From positions 5,270,001 to 5,334,000 of the forward strand of contig JAPFFF010000009.1 of the NCBI GenBank assembly GCA_039105265.1: 64,000 nt of DNA, in the 5' to 3' direction. The position numbers were made by a program, and so were the translations under genes. The stretch is from Tritrichomonas musculus. Its lineage: Eukaryota; Parabasalia; Tritrichomonadida; Tritrichomonadidae. The first letter of the stretch is position 1. Each line of letters starts with the position of its first letter. The notes under the pieces were generated by a model. It saw nothing but the letters and a program-made list of their open reading frames with translations. It searched no databases and had not been told where the DNA came from. Positions 39,701 to 48,471 of this stretch are shown here, piece by piece.

Positions 39701-41062
39701 ATCTTTGGCTACAAGCAAAGAGGCGATGAAGCAATCAAAGCAAAGAATGTTTTCACGCCTCAATCTTATGATGATTATAAAATCGAAGATCGAGTTGAAG
39801 AAAAGAAAAATGTCAAAAAATCTTCGTCTTCAAGTTTTGAATTTTGCGATGAAGGAAGTAATGAATTGTCGCCTGATGAGATCTTTATTAACAACTTTGG
39901 TCAATGTCCGGCCAAGTTGTTTAATAATCCTCATCCAAATCAGGCAACAACGCATCGTGAAGGAATCATCGGTGCCAAATTGAACATCACCAAAATTCGA
40001 GATTTCAATAAAAATATGAAGTCAATTCGACTTTTTGATGATGAAATTTATGCAACTTCCGATTTGAATCACTATGTTGGCCTTCATCCAAAGTTGACAA
40101 GAATACAAGAAGGCGCAATTAACATCGATGGCAAGTATCAATTTTGCGAGCCTGTTTTTGATGTCACTTCGAGTAACATTTCTAGTGATTCTTTGTATTT
40201 GACCATTACGACAAGATGCGGAATGGTTGTGAATTACTTCTTCGACGGCAATTTATTCGTCCTGATTTCAGAGTCTTCAATACCGGGCGCCCATTTCTTA
40301 TCATGCGCGATTTCTTCCCACTTTTCGATAGTTCTTGCCAATTCAGCCGATTGTGTCTATATGTTTGATTTGACGAGCGGTTTCCTGCTGAGAATATACG
40401 AGACAAGGACGCCAATAAAACTGACCAAGTTTTGTGAAACTAATGATTTTATCGTCCTTTGTGAAGACAACTTGATTCACGTGTTGGACACTCATTTCTC
40501 AGTTTACAACACCATCAATGTTGACGATAAAGTGACTTCTTTGTCTGTTTGCGATAGCGTCCTGTGGTTCGAAAAGACGCCTTTCGTCACCGGCCACGAA
40601 AGCGGCACTGTCAACGTGTGGACGCTCGACATGGAAGCCATCGATGAAGAAATAGACGAAACGAGAAAAGAATCTAAAATTTTGAGGAAAAAAGTTCAAA
40701 TGTTTACATTGGCGAAGCCTTTCGAGAAGCCAATTGTCGCCATCGAGCAAATTCATGATTACACAGACGTTGTTTGTATCAATGAAGATGGCGAGGCTTG
40801 CGTCATTTCGAACAAGATTTGCCATAAAAGAGTCCTGAGGGCTTCCGAGTTCGTCAACTGTTGTTTGTGCGGCGAAAAATTGGTGCAGACGTCAAGCGTG
40901 ATTTGCACAATTTGCGGACTCGCTTTTTGCTTGAATTGCTCAGAACCTGGATATTCTGCTCCAATTTGCAAGAATTGCTTGAAGGCGCATAAGGAAGAAG
41001 AAGCAATGACACCTTCTATCAGTCAAGGTGAAGCTTTAATCAGTCATCAAGAAACCAAATAA
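33713..41062 (+). CDS. PH-BEACH-WD40 protein with C-terminal zinc finger (WDFY3/ALFY-like)
   Basis: A 2449-aa BEACH protein. The N-terminal 1500 residues are helical, with a concanavalin-like lectin segment near 670-770. A PH-BEACH domain (about 1683-1763) precedes the BEACH domain (about 1780-2025). Diagnostic BEACH pieces are FDYLMFLNALSGRSFNDFSQ, YPIFPWIISDFVSKEGPKTY, FYGTHYSYPGSVLYYLMRIE, ELIPEFYSSPTVLLNIN, LPPWAKNDP and WIDLIFGYKQRGDEAIKAKN. WD40-type blades follow (about 2100-2375). The C-terminus has four CxxC pairs from C2383 to about 2422, a FYVE-like zinc finger without the usual RRHHCR. The BEACH-WD40-FYVE order is that of WDFY3/ALFY, a selective-autophagy scaffold; other BEACH proteins govern vesicle size. 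Role here is inferred. Confidence 0.9.
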   Translation: MSTWFDAAIKRASSLSLGPASMGRRNSSHNFTQQVASFKKMVNDLKKDESPSKCIDFFLTNFSNKTDKQLTALNINIEVTKVIRHIQSNFELILNDKTLLENVFYFLNSSMRIYYSSAKSDAAVFNIFHRIIQTNDENVIAAASCFVRICTKNANLLNYFFSGEQLVILWSLCYIESPIAFMYYAPLFNEASLTFTPKDGESVELFTEKVLDDFNDGLVVPQNFSVSTFFAASVVCKVNTGNFLIDLLPLITDLAPSGENMAFFEPLLKAKTSNPDEVWKTLYSILEQNDINITLLESALQAIKNTKIIPDPQIFSYSMFIPRFIELSEDSQKLLFELLKQSNDETKADFLCFVMPLSQTGISTEMLSNMIEGATFNKDIEELLDRFIIEQDKDEVDICLSSDKYFCNIVEKLVCQMPSTSPRIEQLFSIFFEVYEQSEDQEDNPVTNIIRTLLKNANPKNYMQSVFETLKLDISEKWLKLLTEISQKVEIFNEIFFEMNGAEFVSNIVETKTGLDFLASLAVDGPYESLDEYLFKHFKETKLPTYGDKALINLMMGIPQDSALIGFLRIPSLCAFVQNVPLRTPYDRYIYSLLATKYFTPSKEQIIQFAVRFMNSDLAIKICRDPEYLSILTDPLFPHSIVFQMHPMARNCFIQMKRTNCCSIWFYIAEMFGKTALITVPGGTVEINTNGYIFFGGHSAICTLNQWHLFSFATSEKDGHRIITGYFDAQKIAEIVTTDVYVITIGNSDPDKCQSIWFVSPFLHPSEVPLSQPQIQQIYDQGPLAPTQRLMKETKGVKLVPYRGILRYMHLFGGPHFVFNLMLKTNNKEDFMFYMQSAFNLYHLSAFELKDFYASVHYVIRSRLDLFSKQIEQILLRELTTDNGFNWEGLFSIMGDVFIISSPYVSCQFLIDTIQTNKKLNDKAVIFFHLLLDAFVFIKCDVKTIENILTISKIFIKYNPSLLKKVAMTIVAIPFCDSDDPEMIFYDDRFTDKQMMLISLLKEDRNRYASLFDFEASLLFAIKLNEDLCMDLLEFIGNICIKRKDYFNFNAFKKCFPHFYYATKNERFWNFMFMLLMNKTADMIEGYLQYQLARPNIFPYMFELLTGIIPFEFQDGIDEGLSFRVLHTLYSIAIVQQLNLNNMIGSISNLCSLGFGDKSPFPYPFNITKSSSNTRRTSRPHIFRFSGGNDANDQEKRKFSPDHLEFMDPDLYLLMDKHMSKHPISLDHFTNLFIPEFKIDPEKIDFEKLFSSNVATFASLLAAKCFIEVGNEASLFKKLFGPLLIYGADVYPKEAVGMHRKVVFAVLDERQKLSNDCVFSLIEFLTNRVVEGWWDGAIFDLFSRVILNVNATHKSHIPFIIACMTKNSKNSKELISMATLLMNTNLIFKYCIDNKNFINSFIAISTKPEVLSETVSFVPLLSDKLGNHDFSVAAKSFSIANYLEANPHIHATYNDFQKQIESAAATNSIIVMNERSDNSRKQLGQVLFSFERLNIIQITYLRRAFRYEFFLRVNKGITVLEPSVTSMFRASLLLNFCKNPPEKHSISTNSHPLSVPNKQVPFLYPYDFKYEKVESLFNVPESEFKNDIKAVAPELNAIHFAPKCLEGWYLPGHYTAGVTMLFQKIFNGVIEPFSLSMILAPDPLKCVGILSSDSLHVLMNATMYSFYNKNAGKQENEIHLLEKKMVGHYPIFENAIQGLMGRSSLFVGHVVLSIPFNLVNIVLPRKYCYDPSAVDIYTADGCHYTFVIKDANVLKLLLSKISTHKNTTTRRGPGYSQRLLSRSLESVAKFWEHGIISNFDYLMFLNALSGRSFNDFSQYPIFPWIISDFVSKEGPKTYRDLSLPMGQLNHERAKAYDLMFKESQPPHYFYGTHYSYPGSVLYYLMRIEPITLYNVVLHKGFDQSDRVFLSFDETWKSSSEENQADVKELIPEFYSSPTVLLNINKNVYPHRTNGTRIEEVILPPWAKNDPSLFIYKMRKALESKEVTKKLPKWIDLIFGYKQRGDEAIKAKNVFTPQSYDDYKIEDRVEEKKNVKKSSSSSFEFCDEGSNELSPDEIFINNFGQCPAKLFNNPHPNQATTHREGIIGAKLNITKIRDFNKNMKSIRLFDDEIYATSDLNHYVGLHPKLTRIQEGAINIDGKYQFCEPVFDVTSSNISSDSLYLTITTRCGMVVNYFFDGNLFVLISESSIPGAHFLSCAISSHFSIVLANSADCVYMFDLTSGFLLRIYETRTPIKLTKFCETNDFIVLCEDNLIHVLDTHFSVYNTINVDDKVTSLSVCDSVLWFEKTPFVTGHESGTVNVWTLDMEAIDEEIDETRKESKILRKKVQMFTLAKPFEKPIVAIEQIHDYTDVVCINEDGEACVISNKICHKRVLRASEFVNCCLCGEKLVQTSSVICTICGLAFCLNCSEPGYSAPICKNCLKAHKEEEAMTPSISQGEALISHQETK

Positions 41063-41261
41063 GAAACATTTTTTTTTTTTATGATAATCTTTTTTTTTGT
41101 TTTTAGTAAAAAATAATAATAATAATAAAAAAATATTGATGTTTATTTAAGCCATTGTTAATTGATAAAAATTACGAATATTATTTTTGTTTTTAACGCT
41201 TCAGTAATATTATCGTAATTTATTATTATTATTTTTTTTTTTTTTTTGGTACTAGTTTTTT
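41063..41261. other. BEACH 3' flank and left target flank of the foldback element
   Basis: Contains (AAT)n microsatellite, an imperfect hairpin at about 41167-41221 (AAATTACGAATATTA against TAATATTATCGTAATTT), then (ATT)n and a T run at 41232-41247. The mobile element starts 14 bp after the T run. Confidence 0.5.
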
Positions 41262-42681
41262 TGCACAAAAAGTGCCCAAAAAGTGAAAAATACTGAAAAA
41301 GTTTCCCAAAAAGTGCTTTTTGCACAAAAAGTGACAAATTTGGAGAAAAAAAAAACTTAAATAAATCATAAATAGAATTAAAATGTTTTTATAAAAATTA
41401 TAATATAAAATGTATAAGTCCATATGAAATAAAAAATGGTATAAAATTGAGAAATGCAAATTATCCTATATATTTCATATATTTGATCTAATATTGTGAA
41501 AAAGGCAAATTATCATTTAATATAGTTTGTATATTAATATTTGCGTGTCATTTTCGCGATAATATTGATACTTCAAATATTGATTGATTTTCTAAAAATA
41601 AAAGAAAATTACTTATTTGAAATTATTTAACGTTAATTAACAAATTAGTCATCACCATTTTTAATTTAATAATGTTTTTTATGAGATAATTTTATATTAA
41701 ATGTGAGATATTATTTTCTCAGAAAAAAAACAAAATAATTAAAATTGATAATAAAATATTGAATGGCAATAGAAAAATTATTGAATTAATTATTATTATA
41801 TTTCATATTTATTTATTTTAATATGTTCATGCACTATACGGATATATAAACTTTAATCTGCTTATATAATATTATTAAACATATATTTAGTGGTTATTTT
41901 ATATGATATAAATGTTATATTTCATAGAATTCATATTTTATATTTTGTGAATAAAGTATAATTTTGAATAAAAATAATTATATATTGAATGCATTGAAAT
42001 ATTTATTTTTATAAACGGCTCTTTTATCTTTTATCGATTTATTTTACAATAGAAAAGATTTTTAATATTAATAATATGATATAATTATTTAGTATATTGT
42101 TCATTATTTTGGAGTTCCTGATATTTTCCTTTATGTGGTGAAAATTGAACAATTTGATGAAAATATTATATCTTCTCTTAATCCAGTTACATGAACTAGC
42201 AATAAACGATATAAAGTAATTTAATGGTTATTATAGTTGTTCATTCTTATTCTTTCATTTGTTTTCATAGAATCTTATTTCAAAATATTATATCTTCTCT
42301 TCATCCAGTTATATAAACTAGCAATAAACGATATAAAGTAATTTAATGGCTATTATAGTTGTTCATTCTTATTCTTTCATTTGTTTTCATGGAATCTTAT
42401 TAAGAAATTTAATATTTTTTTTTTTTTTTTTTTCCCCTCTCTCTCCCCTCACTATTTCATTTAGTATATATTAGTATATAATAAATTGTAGTGTTATCTG
42501 ATATTATGATAACACAAATACTTTATTTATTTTATGCTTATTTCATACAAATCATCAATTTTCGATTTTGAATATGCTCATTGAATTATTTCAATGGATA
42601 AAATATAAAGAAATGGTTTTTTAATTTCTAACTAACGACAGGTTTTTTGTTTTAAGTAATCAAATTATTACAATCAAGGAG
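41262..42681 (+). repeat. Left terminal inverted repeat
   Basis: The outer boundary is set where left TTGCAC and the reverse complement of the right end stop matching. The inner boundary is after CAATCAAGGAG, where the two arms diverge. The arm includes a 122-bp tandem duplication and a T run followed by a short C/T-rich tract (about 42417-42449). Confidence 0.8.
42160..42403 (+). repeat. Tandem duplication, 2 x 122 bp, in left arm
   Basis: Both units begin AAAATATTATATCTTCTCTT and run through AACTAGCAATAAACGATATA. They differ by a few substitutions (AATCC/CATCC, ACATGA/ATATAA, GGTTATT/GGCTATT). The same two units with the same differences appear mirrored at 44443-44686. Confidence 0.8.
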
Positions 42682-44164
42682 TTCATTTACATTAATATTA
42701 CATATTATTACAATCATATTTTAATTAAATCCCTAAAATTGTGAATTCTTAAATATTTTCAAAATATTGAAAAGATTGATAGAACAGATCCCAATATGAA
42801 TGATTATACATTTAATTTGTTAATATATATTAACTATCCATCATTAATCCAACTCAACCCATCATTATTATCATTCGTTCTATCAAAATCTTCATTTATA
42901 AATCATAAATATCACACTTTTTATCATTATTATCATTTGATTTGTAATAATACTCGTTTATTTAATATAATTACTAATCATGTTAGCATCACTCTAAAAT
43001 ATATGTCATAATTCTCCCAAGATTTTCATTAAATTGTTAATGTACAAATTAATTGGAAAATTATTGGAAATATATTTGTTATTTGGTTGACAAAGGCGTA
43101 TTTTAATGCAAATCACCGCAGGAGTTACTTTATGAGAAAAAGCAATACCATAAATTGACCGTGAAAAGAATGAAATCGTCAAAGATATAAAAAATATGTG
43201 TCGTTAAGTCTCTGAAACAGTAAATGATGCACAGCCGAGCGTATACTCCTAGGATAATGATAGAATGAGAGAAAAGTATAATAGATTTATGAGAATAATG
43301 ATGTATATTTAATTACTATAACAGGTGTAGACACGCTAAAACAATTAACATACTATATATAGTTATCTTGGGATCAGATATGAGTCTATAGAAATATGCT
43401 AAGGTGTTAATCACGTTTCAGGAGCATAGTCACGTATCTTTATCTCGGTGCTGTCATCTCGAATTATCATCCAGGTATTATTATCCCGTTATTATCTCGG
43501 TGTTATTATCTCGAATTATTTTAGTGTAGCTTCGCCTCTTATAATAACTACTGTATATGCTAGAATAATGGTAGAATGAGTGATAATCAAAGTATATTAA
43601 TAAGGATTATGATGTATTAAATGAAAATAATAATAGAATGAATGATATTATTGATTAAATGAGTGATAATTGCATTAACCAAATAAGAATTATGATAGTT
43701 TGAATAAGAATAATGTTAAAATGATTGATAATTATAATAAAAAAGTAAGAATTATGATGAATAAGCTGGAATAATGATTGAACTAGAGTTAATAATGATA
43801 GAATGATTGATAATAATGATTAAATAAATAACAATTATAATAAACAAGTAAATATTATGATAGAATGAAAAGAATAATGATAAAATGAGTGATAATTTAA
43901 ATATATAAGTAAGAATTATGATGAATATACTAGAATAATGATTGAACGAATGATAATAATGATAACTTATCCTCGGATAAAGATTTTTTCTCCTGATCCA
44001 TTTTAGGATATTACCGCATGCTTAGTAATAATGATAGAATGGGTGATAATAATGATTGTTTATGCAGTAAAAAAATGATAGAAGAAACGAGAACGACTAT
44101 ATAAAAATAAATATTAAGGTTGATTCAAACAAAGAAAAATTAAATTAATATTAACGTGAAAGAC
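42682..44164. other. Unique centre of the foldback element, with degenerate tandem repeat
   Basis: Holds no convincing gene. A 71-codon frame at 42796-43011 is low-complexity Ile/Tyr/His/Asn-rich. At about 43440-43530 the phrase TTATCTCGGTGTTATTATCT recurs imperfectly. From about 43550 to 44060 it consists of diverged copies of a unit like GATAGAATGAGTGATAATAA, interspersed with TAAGAATTATGAT. Confidence 0.6.
43550..44060 (+). repeat. Diverged GATAGAATGA/TGATAATAAT repeats
   Basis: Many imperfect copies of AATAATGATAGAATGA, GTGATAAT and AAGAATTATGAT occupy the last 500 bp of the element's centre. Spacing is irregular (about 30-60 bp), so this is an old, drifted tandem array. Confidence 0.55.
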
Positions 44165-45584
44165 CTCCTTGATTGTAATAATTTGATTACTTAAAACAAA
44201 AAACCTGTCGTTAGTTAGAAATTAAAAAACCATTTCTTTATATTTTATCCATTGAAATAATTCAATGAGCATATTCAAAATCGAAAATTGATGATTTGTA
44301 TGAAATAAGCATAAAATAAATAAAGTATTTGTGTTATCATAATATCAGATAACACTACAATTTATTATATACTAATATATACTAAATGAAATAGTGAGGG
44401 GAGAGAGAGGGGAAAAAAAAAAAAAAAAAAATATTAAATTTCTTAATAAGATTCCATGAAAACAAATGAAAGAATAAGAATGAACAACTATAATAGCCAT
44501 TAAATTACTTTATATCGTTTATTGCTAGTTTATATAACTGGATGAAGAGAAGATATAATATTTTGAAATAAGATTCTATGAAAACAAATGAAAGAATAAG
44601 AATGAACAACTATAATAACCATTAAATTACTTTATATCGTTTATTGCTAGTTCATGTAACTGGATTAAGAGAAGATATAATATTTTCATCAAATTGTTCA
44701 ATTTTCACCACATAAAGGAAAATATCAGGAACTCCAAAATAATGAACAATATACTAAATAATTATATCATATTATTAATATTAAAAATCTTTTCTATTGT
44801 AAAATAAATCGATAAAAGATAAAAGAGCCGTTTATAAAAATAAATATTTCAATGCATTCAATATATAATTATTTTTATTCAAAATTATACTTTATTCACA
44901 AAATATAAAATATGAATTCTATGAAATATAACATTTATATCATATAAAATAACCACTAAATATATGTTTAATAATATTATATAAGCAGATTAAAGTTTAT
45001 ATATCCGTATAGTGCATGAACATATTAAAATAAATAAATATGAAATATAATAATAATTAATTCAATAATTTTTCTATTGCCATTCAATATTTTATTATCA
45101 ATTTTAATTATTTTGTTTTTTTTCTGAGAAAATAATATCTCACATTTAATATAAAATTATCTCATAAAAAACATTATTAAATTAAAAATGGTGATGACTA
45201 ATTTGTTAATTAACGTTAAATAATTTCAAATAAGTAATTTTCTTTTATTTTTAGAAAATCAATCAATATTTGAAGTATCAATATTATCGCGAAAATGACA
45301 CGCAAATATTAATATACAAACTATATTAAATGATAATTTGCCTTTTTCACAATATTAGATCAAATATATGAAATATATAGGATAATTTGCATTTCTCAAT
45401 TTTATACCATTTTTTATTTCATATGGACTTATACATTTTATATTATAATTTTTATAAAAACATTTTAATTCTATTTATGATTTATTTAAGTTTTTTTTTT
45501 CTCCAAATTTGTCACTTTTTGTGCAAAAAGCACTTTTTGGGAAACTTTTTCAGTATTTTTCACTTTTTGGGCACTTTTTGTGCA
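44165..45584 (-). repeat. Right terminal inverted repeat
   Basis: Reverse complement of the left arm, same length. It carries the mirrored 122-bp duplication (44443-44686), the mirrored A/G-rich tract (about 44397-44430), and the same 65-codon leader of a chance frame that departs from its left-arm counterpart exactly at the element edge. Confidence 0.8.
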
Positions 45585-45596
45585 TTTCAAAATTTA

Positions 45597-45633
<37 letters not shown>

Positions 45634-45672
45634 CGCAAAATAAATTTTAAACCATATCGAATCATTAATGAT
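45585..45672. other. Right flank of foldback element: 31-nt T tract
   Basis: After the element end and 14 bp of AT-rich sequence, T runs from 45599 to 45629 without break. It then reaches the 3' end of the orphan minus-strand frame. Confidence 0.6.
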
Positions 45673-46452
45673 TTAATCATAATGAATCTGGTCAATAAGT
45701 ATTTTTACATCAGAATGAATCTTATCTAAATCTTCCTGTTCTTCATATTCTATTCCAATTTCTTGAAACTTTTGAAGTAAATACAGTTCTATTTCATCAA
45801 TTGGCATTAAGTTATAATAAACTTTGAAGATAAAAAAAGTCGACTTAACAAAAGGTCGATATATAGTTCTTTCGCAAACATAAAAGCGATCCTTTATATC
45901 TAGATATTCCTCGCAGAAATAATCAATTTGATTTATAATTTCATTATTTGGAATTGAATCAAAATTGTAATCACTTTCATTAAATAAATATAAAATATAA
46001 TTGTAGAAATTATCGAAATCATCATTGGTAATTAGTTCAGGCCATTTAAACAGCCAGTTAATGAAACCTAAATCAATAATATTGGTTTCAATGTATTCTT
46101 TTAATGAATCTGTAATTAATCCAGAAAATAAATTTCTAAAACTATTAAAATGTTGTACGTCTATTTCGTTGTTCAAAAGAATTGATTGGCACAGTTTTCT
46201 ATAGATAGGATCAAGATCAAAATTTGAATTTTTTTTAGCAATAAAATGCACAAGATATGGCTGATCTGAAAAATATCTTTTCAATAAAAAAATTTGAGTT
46301 TTAAGTTGATTAATTGAAGTAGAACGAAATATTTTTGAAATATTATAATAATCACGATCATTATGGTTATCACGATGATACTTAATGATTAAGCTATGTA
46401 CTTCACCAGTTGGATAATTGGTTTGCTGGTGCTCAGTAATAATCCTATCCAA
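45673..46452 (-). pseudogene. Orphan frame without an ATG start; probable 5'-broken gene
   Basis: An open frame of 259 codons that starts only at a TTG (46452). The frame runs on upstream through an A-rich tract to a TAA at 46480-46482, with no ATG; the only internal Met is near residue 214. Composition and evenly spaced hydrophobics look like genuine protein (TQIFLLKRYFSDQPYLVHF; NLFSGLITDSLKEYIETN; LGFINWLFKWPELI), rich in aromatic and Asn/Asp residues, probably all-helical. I do not recognise it; helical N-terminal domains of large trichomonad gene families look similar. It lies next to the foldback element and a repeat-rich gap, which fits a decaying family member. Non-ATG initiation or a sequence error in the A run are alternatives. 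Confidence 0.5.
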
Positions 46453-47464
46453 AATAAAGAAAAAAAAGTTTTTTTTTTTTTATTTTTTTATTAAATTCAA
46501 AACAATTGATTCAAAAAGTGGAATATTTTATTATACAGCATCAAAAAACATCGGGCATCTTTTAAGGGGTTACGTTAGGATGGGTATTTCTATGAGTTAA
46601 TACAAATTTTGTTTCCCAATTGAATTGAAAGAAAAAATTTCAAATATTTATATCTTGCTAGATTATTGATAAATTCAATAATTAAATATATATTTATTTT
46701 CATTTAATAATATAATAACAATTTAATAAATTATCAAATGCTTATAATTATTTATTATTAGAATTTTGAATATATTAAACTCTGTCCTAAAATGTTCGAT
46801 ATCATTTTTTTTTTTTCTCATGCACCTTTATGGTGATTCGAAGGTTTTTTCCAAAGCTCTTTTTTTTTTTTTTTTTAATCGTATAGGTCAATTTAACTCA
46901 AATAAACTATTTAAATATTTTATAAATTAAAATTTATTTTTGAACAGTTACAAAAAATTTCATCAAAAAACATCTGGCATCTTAAGGGCGTACGTCCTAA
47001 ACGATCAAAAATCAATTATTTTTTTGAACGTCCCAATATATATCAATAGGATCTTTAAGTATTTGAATATATAAATTCTTCTATACAATAATAATTAAAT
47101 AATATATGATTTTCATTTATAGAAATGTTAGAAAATAATTGTTCTATTTTCTCTAAAAAAATGAGTTAAATATTATATAAATGATAAAATATATATATTT
47201 ATTTTTTAATATAAAATAAATAAAATAATTCAAAAAATAATTTCAAAAAGTTTTTTTAAATAATTATTCAGTTATTGAAAAAGTATTTGATTGATAGTAA
47301 ATTATGATATCAATTCAATTTTGAATTATTTACATTTTTTATTTATTTTATTTATTTATTTGAAATAAAAAAAACACAATCTCATGATCGTTAATAATTG
47401 AAAAATTAAGAAATTTAGATTTAGTTTGAGATAAATCAATTTCCATTTTTTTTTTGATATCAAA
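46453..47464. other. Intergenic with a diverged direct repeat
   Basis: A 1-kb AT-rich gap. A phrase starting CATCAAAAAACATCGGGCAT occurs at 46539-46580 and again, slightly changed, at 46961-47000 (CATCTGGCATCTTAAGGGCG). T runs at about 46806-46816 and 46860-46876 lie between. These are the only G/C-containing blocks in the gap and look like remnants of a dispersed repeat. The right part is the promoter of the BAR-like gene. Confidence 0.45.
46539..47000 (+). repeat. Pair of diverged about 42-bp direct repeats
   Basis: Copies at 46539-46580 and 46961-47000 share CATCAAAAAACATC, GGCATCTT, AAGGGG/AAGGGCG and TACGT blocks, about 420 bp apart. Their origin (mobile-element ends or leader sequence of a gene family) cannot be decided from one locus. 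Confidence 0.5.
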
Positions 47465-48238
47465 ATGTTAAAATCCTTATTCGGAAAACAAGCAGAACCA
47501 CAAACGTTAGAAAACTTGATGCAAAAATTGCATGCAGTCAGTGAAAAAATGATTGCTCGCTCACAATGTGCTTCAAATCTTGGTCAAACATTATATGCTC
47601 TCGTCAAAAGTGAAGCTCCAGCATATTCAGTTTACTTCGAACGTGTCAAAGAAATATATGAAAACCTTTCAATGAACTATAAAATTGCAGCAGGCGAACA
47701 AAACCGTGCTATTGAAGATATTCATGATATTGTCATTCGTTATCCAATCCTCCAAAAAATAGAGAATGAGAGAAATGAGATGAAGAAAGCATACGAAGAA
47801 ATCAATTCAAGATATAAGCAGATTAAGATCGATATGAAGTTAAAAGAAACTCAAGAAACGCTTGCTAAATATCGAAATGCTAGAATTGAAAGAGCTCAAT
47901 ATGCTTCAAAGTTGCTTGAAAAAACAACAGAGTATATGAATTATAGAGAAAGATTTGACAAATTTGTGACAAATAGAAGTACAAACGCTTGGAAAATTTA
48001 TGCAAAATCAATTGAAAGGACAGCAAAAGATGAAGCATCTTTAATGACAAAACTTGCTGATATTTGTAAAACAATTTGTGACAATGTTGACAATCCCCAG
48101 GCCATTATTGAAGCAATCGAAAACACTAAGAACAATTTGCTCTTGATAGATTATACTGATGATGAAAATATGCTTCGTAGCTCACTTCAAGCTGCAGCTC
48201 CATTTGATGATCAAACACAAAAATTGACGGATGAATGA
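47465..48238 (+). CDS. Coiled-coil protein with BAR-like architecture
   Basis: A 257-aa, almost entirely helical protein. It starts MLKSLFGKQAEP, a short amphipathic basic/hydrophobic N-terminus. Three long helices follow, separated at about residues 110 and 165. The pattern (LMQKLHAVSEKMIARSQCA; FERVKEIYENLSMNYKIA; ENERNEMKKAYEEINSRYKQ) and length fit a BAR or sorting-nexin-like membrane-curving dimer. No SH3, PX or PH domain is attached. The last 25 residues are acidic and disordered. A membrane-trafficking role is inference from architecture only; a generic coiled-coil protein cannot be ruled out. The ATG at 47465 is unambiguous. Confidence 0.75.
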   Translation: MLKSLFGKQAEPQTLENLMQKLHAVSEKMIARSQCASNLGQTLYALVKSEAPAYSVYFERVKEIYENLSMNYKIAAGEQNRAIEDIHDIVIRYPILQKIENERNEMKKAYEEINSRYKQIKIDMKLKETQETLAKYRNARIERAQYASKLLEKTTEYMNYRERFDKFVTNRSTNAWKIYAKSIERTAKDEASLMTKLADICKTICDNVDNPQAIIEAIENTKNNLLLIDYTDDENMLRSSLQAAAPFDDQTQKLTDE

Positions 48239-48471
48239 ATTCTTTCTTTCTAACTATTTTTTTATGGATATATTATTTAATAAAATAACAAAATAAGAAA
48301 CATATTTGTAGTTTTGTTACTTTAAAGATTTTGTAGAAATAATTCAATTGAATTTTTCATACAAAAAAACTCGTTATTAAATTTGATTAAATCAACTTTT
48401 TCATAATGGAATTGATCAGTCCGTTTAAAAACAGAGAATAAAATTTTATCTTAATATTTTAGTTTTTAATA

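Larger units (their letters stand above)
41262..45584. mobile_element. Foldback-type DNA element with 1420-bp terminal inverted repeats
   Basis: A 4323-bp unit with mirrored ends: 41262-42681 is the reverse complement of 44165-45584. The spans are equal, implying no net indel, and every segment I compared matched. The termini read TGCACAAAAAGTGC. The outer 300 bp hold several AAAAAGTG/CACTTTTT copies and a GTGC-T5-GCAC hairpin that could be recognition sites. A 16-nt T run precedes the left end at a short distance and a 31-nt T run follows the right end, so the target was probably a T tract and any target duplication is unreadable. The 1483-bp centre has no recognisable transposase, integrase or polymerase gene, so it is presumably non-autonomous. 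Superfamily unknown. Confidence 0.8.

Noticed and set aside
41229-41459. 76-codon minus-strand frame and its 87-codon twin at 45387-45650
   Set aside because: They are the same inverted-repeat sequence read on opposite strands; both end in the flanking homopolymer and have a low-complexity Phe/Leu/His composition.
42400-42450. C/T-rich tract as a CRISPR or regulatory array
   Set aside because: It is a simple pyrimidine run inside the element arm, mirrored in the other arm, without repeat-spacer structure.
42796-43011. 71-codon frame inside the foldback element
   Set aside because: Repetitive Ile/Tyr/His/Asn composition, no motif of a transposase or any other mobile-element enzyme.
41262-45584. 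Assignment of the element to Mavericks/Polintons because of the long inverted ends
   Set aside because: No polymerase, integrase, capsid or ATPase coding sequence is visible, and the ends alone do not identify the group.
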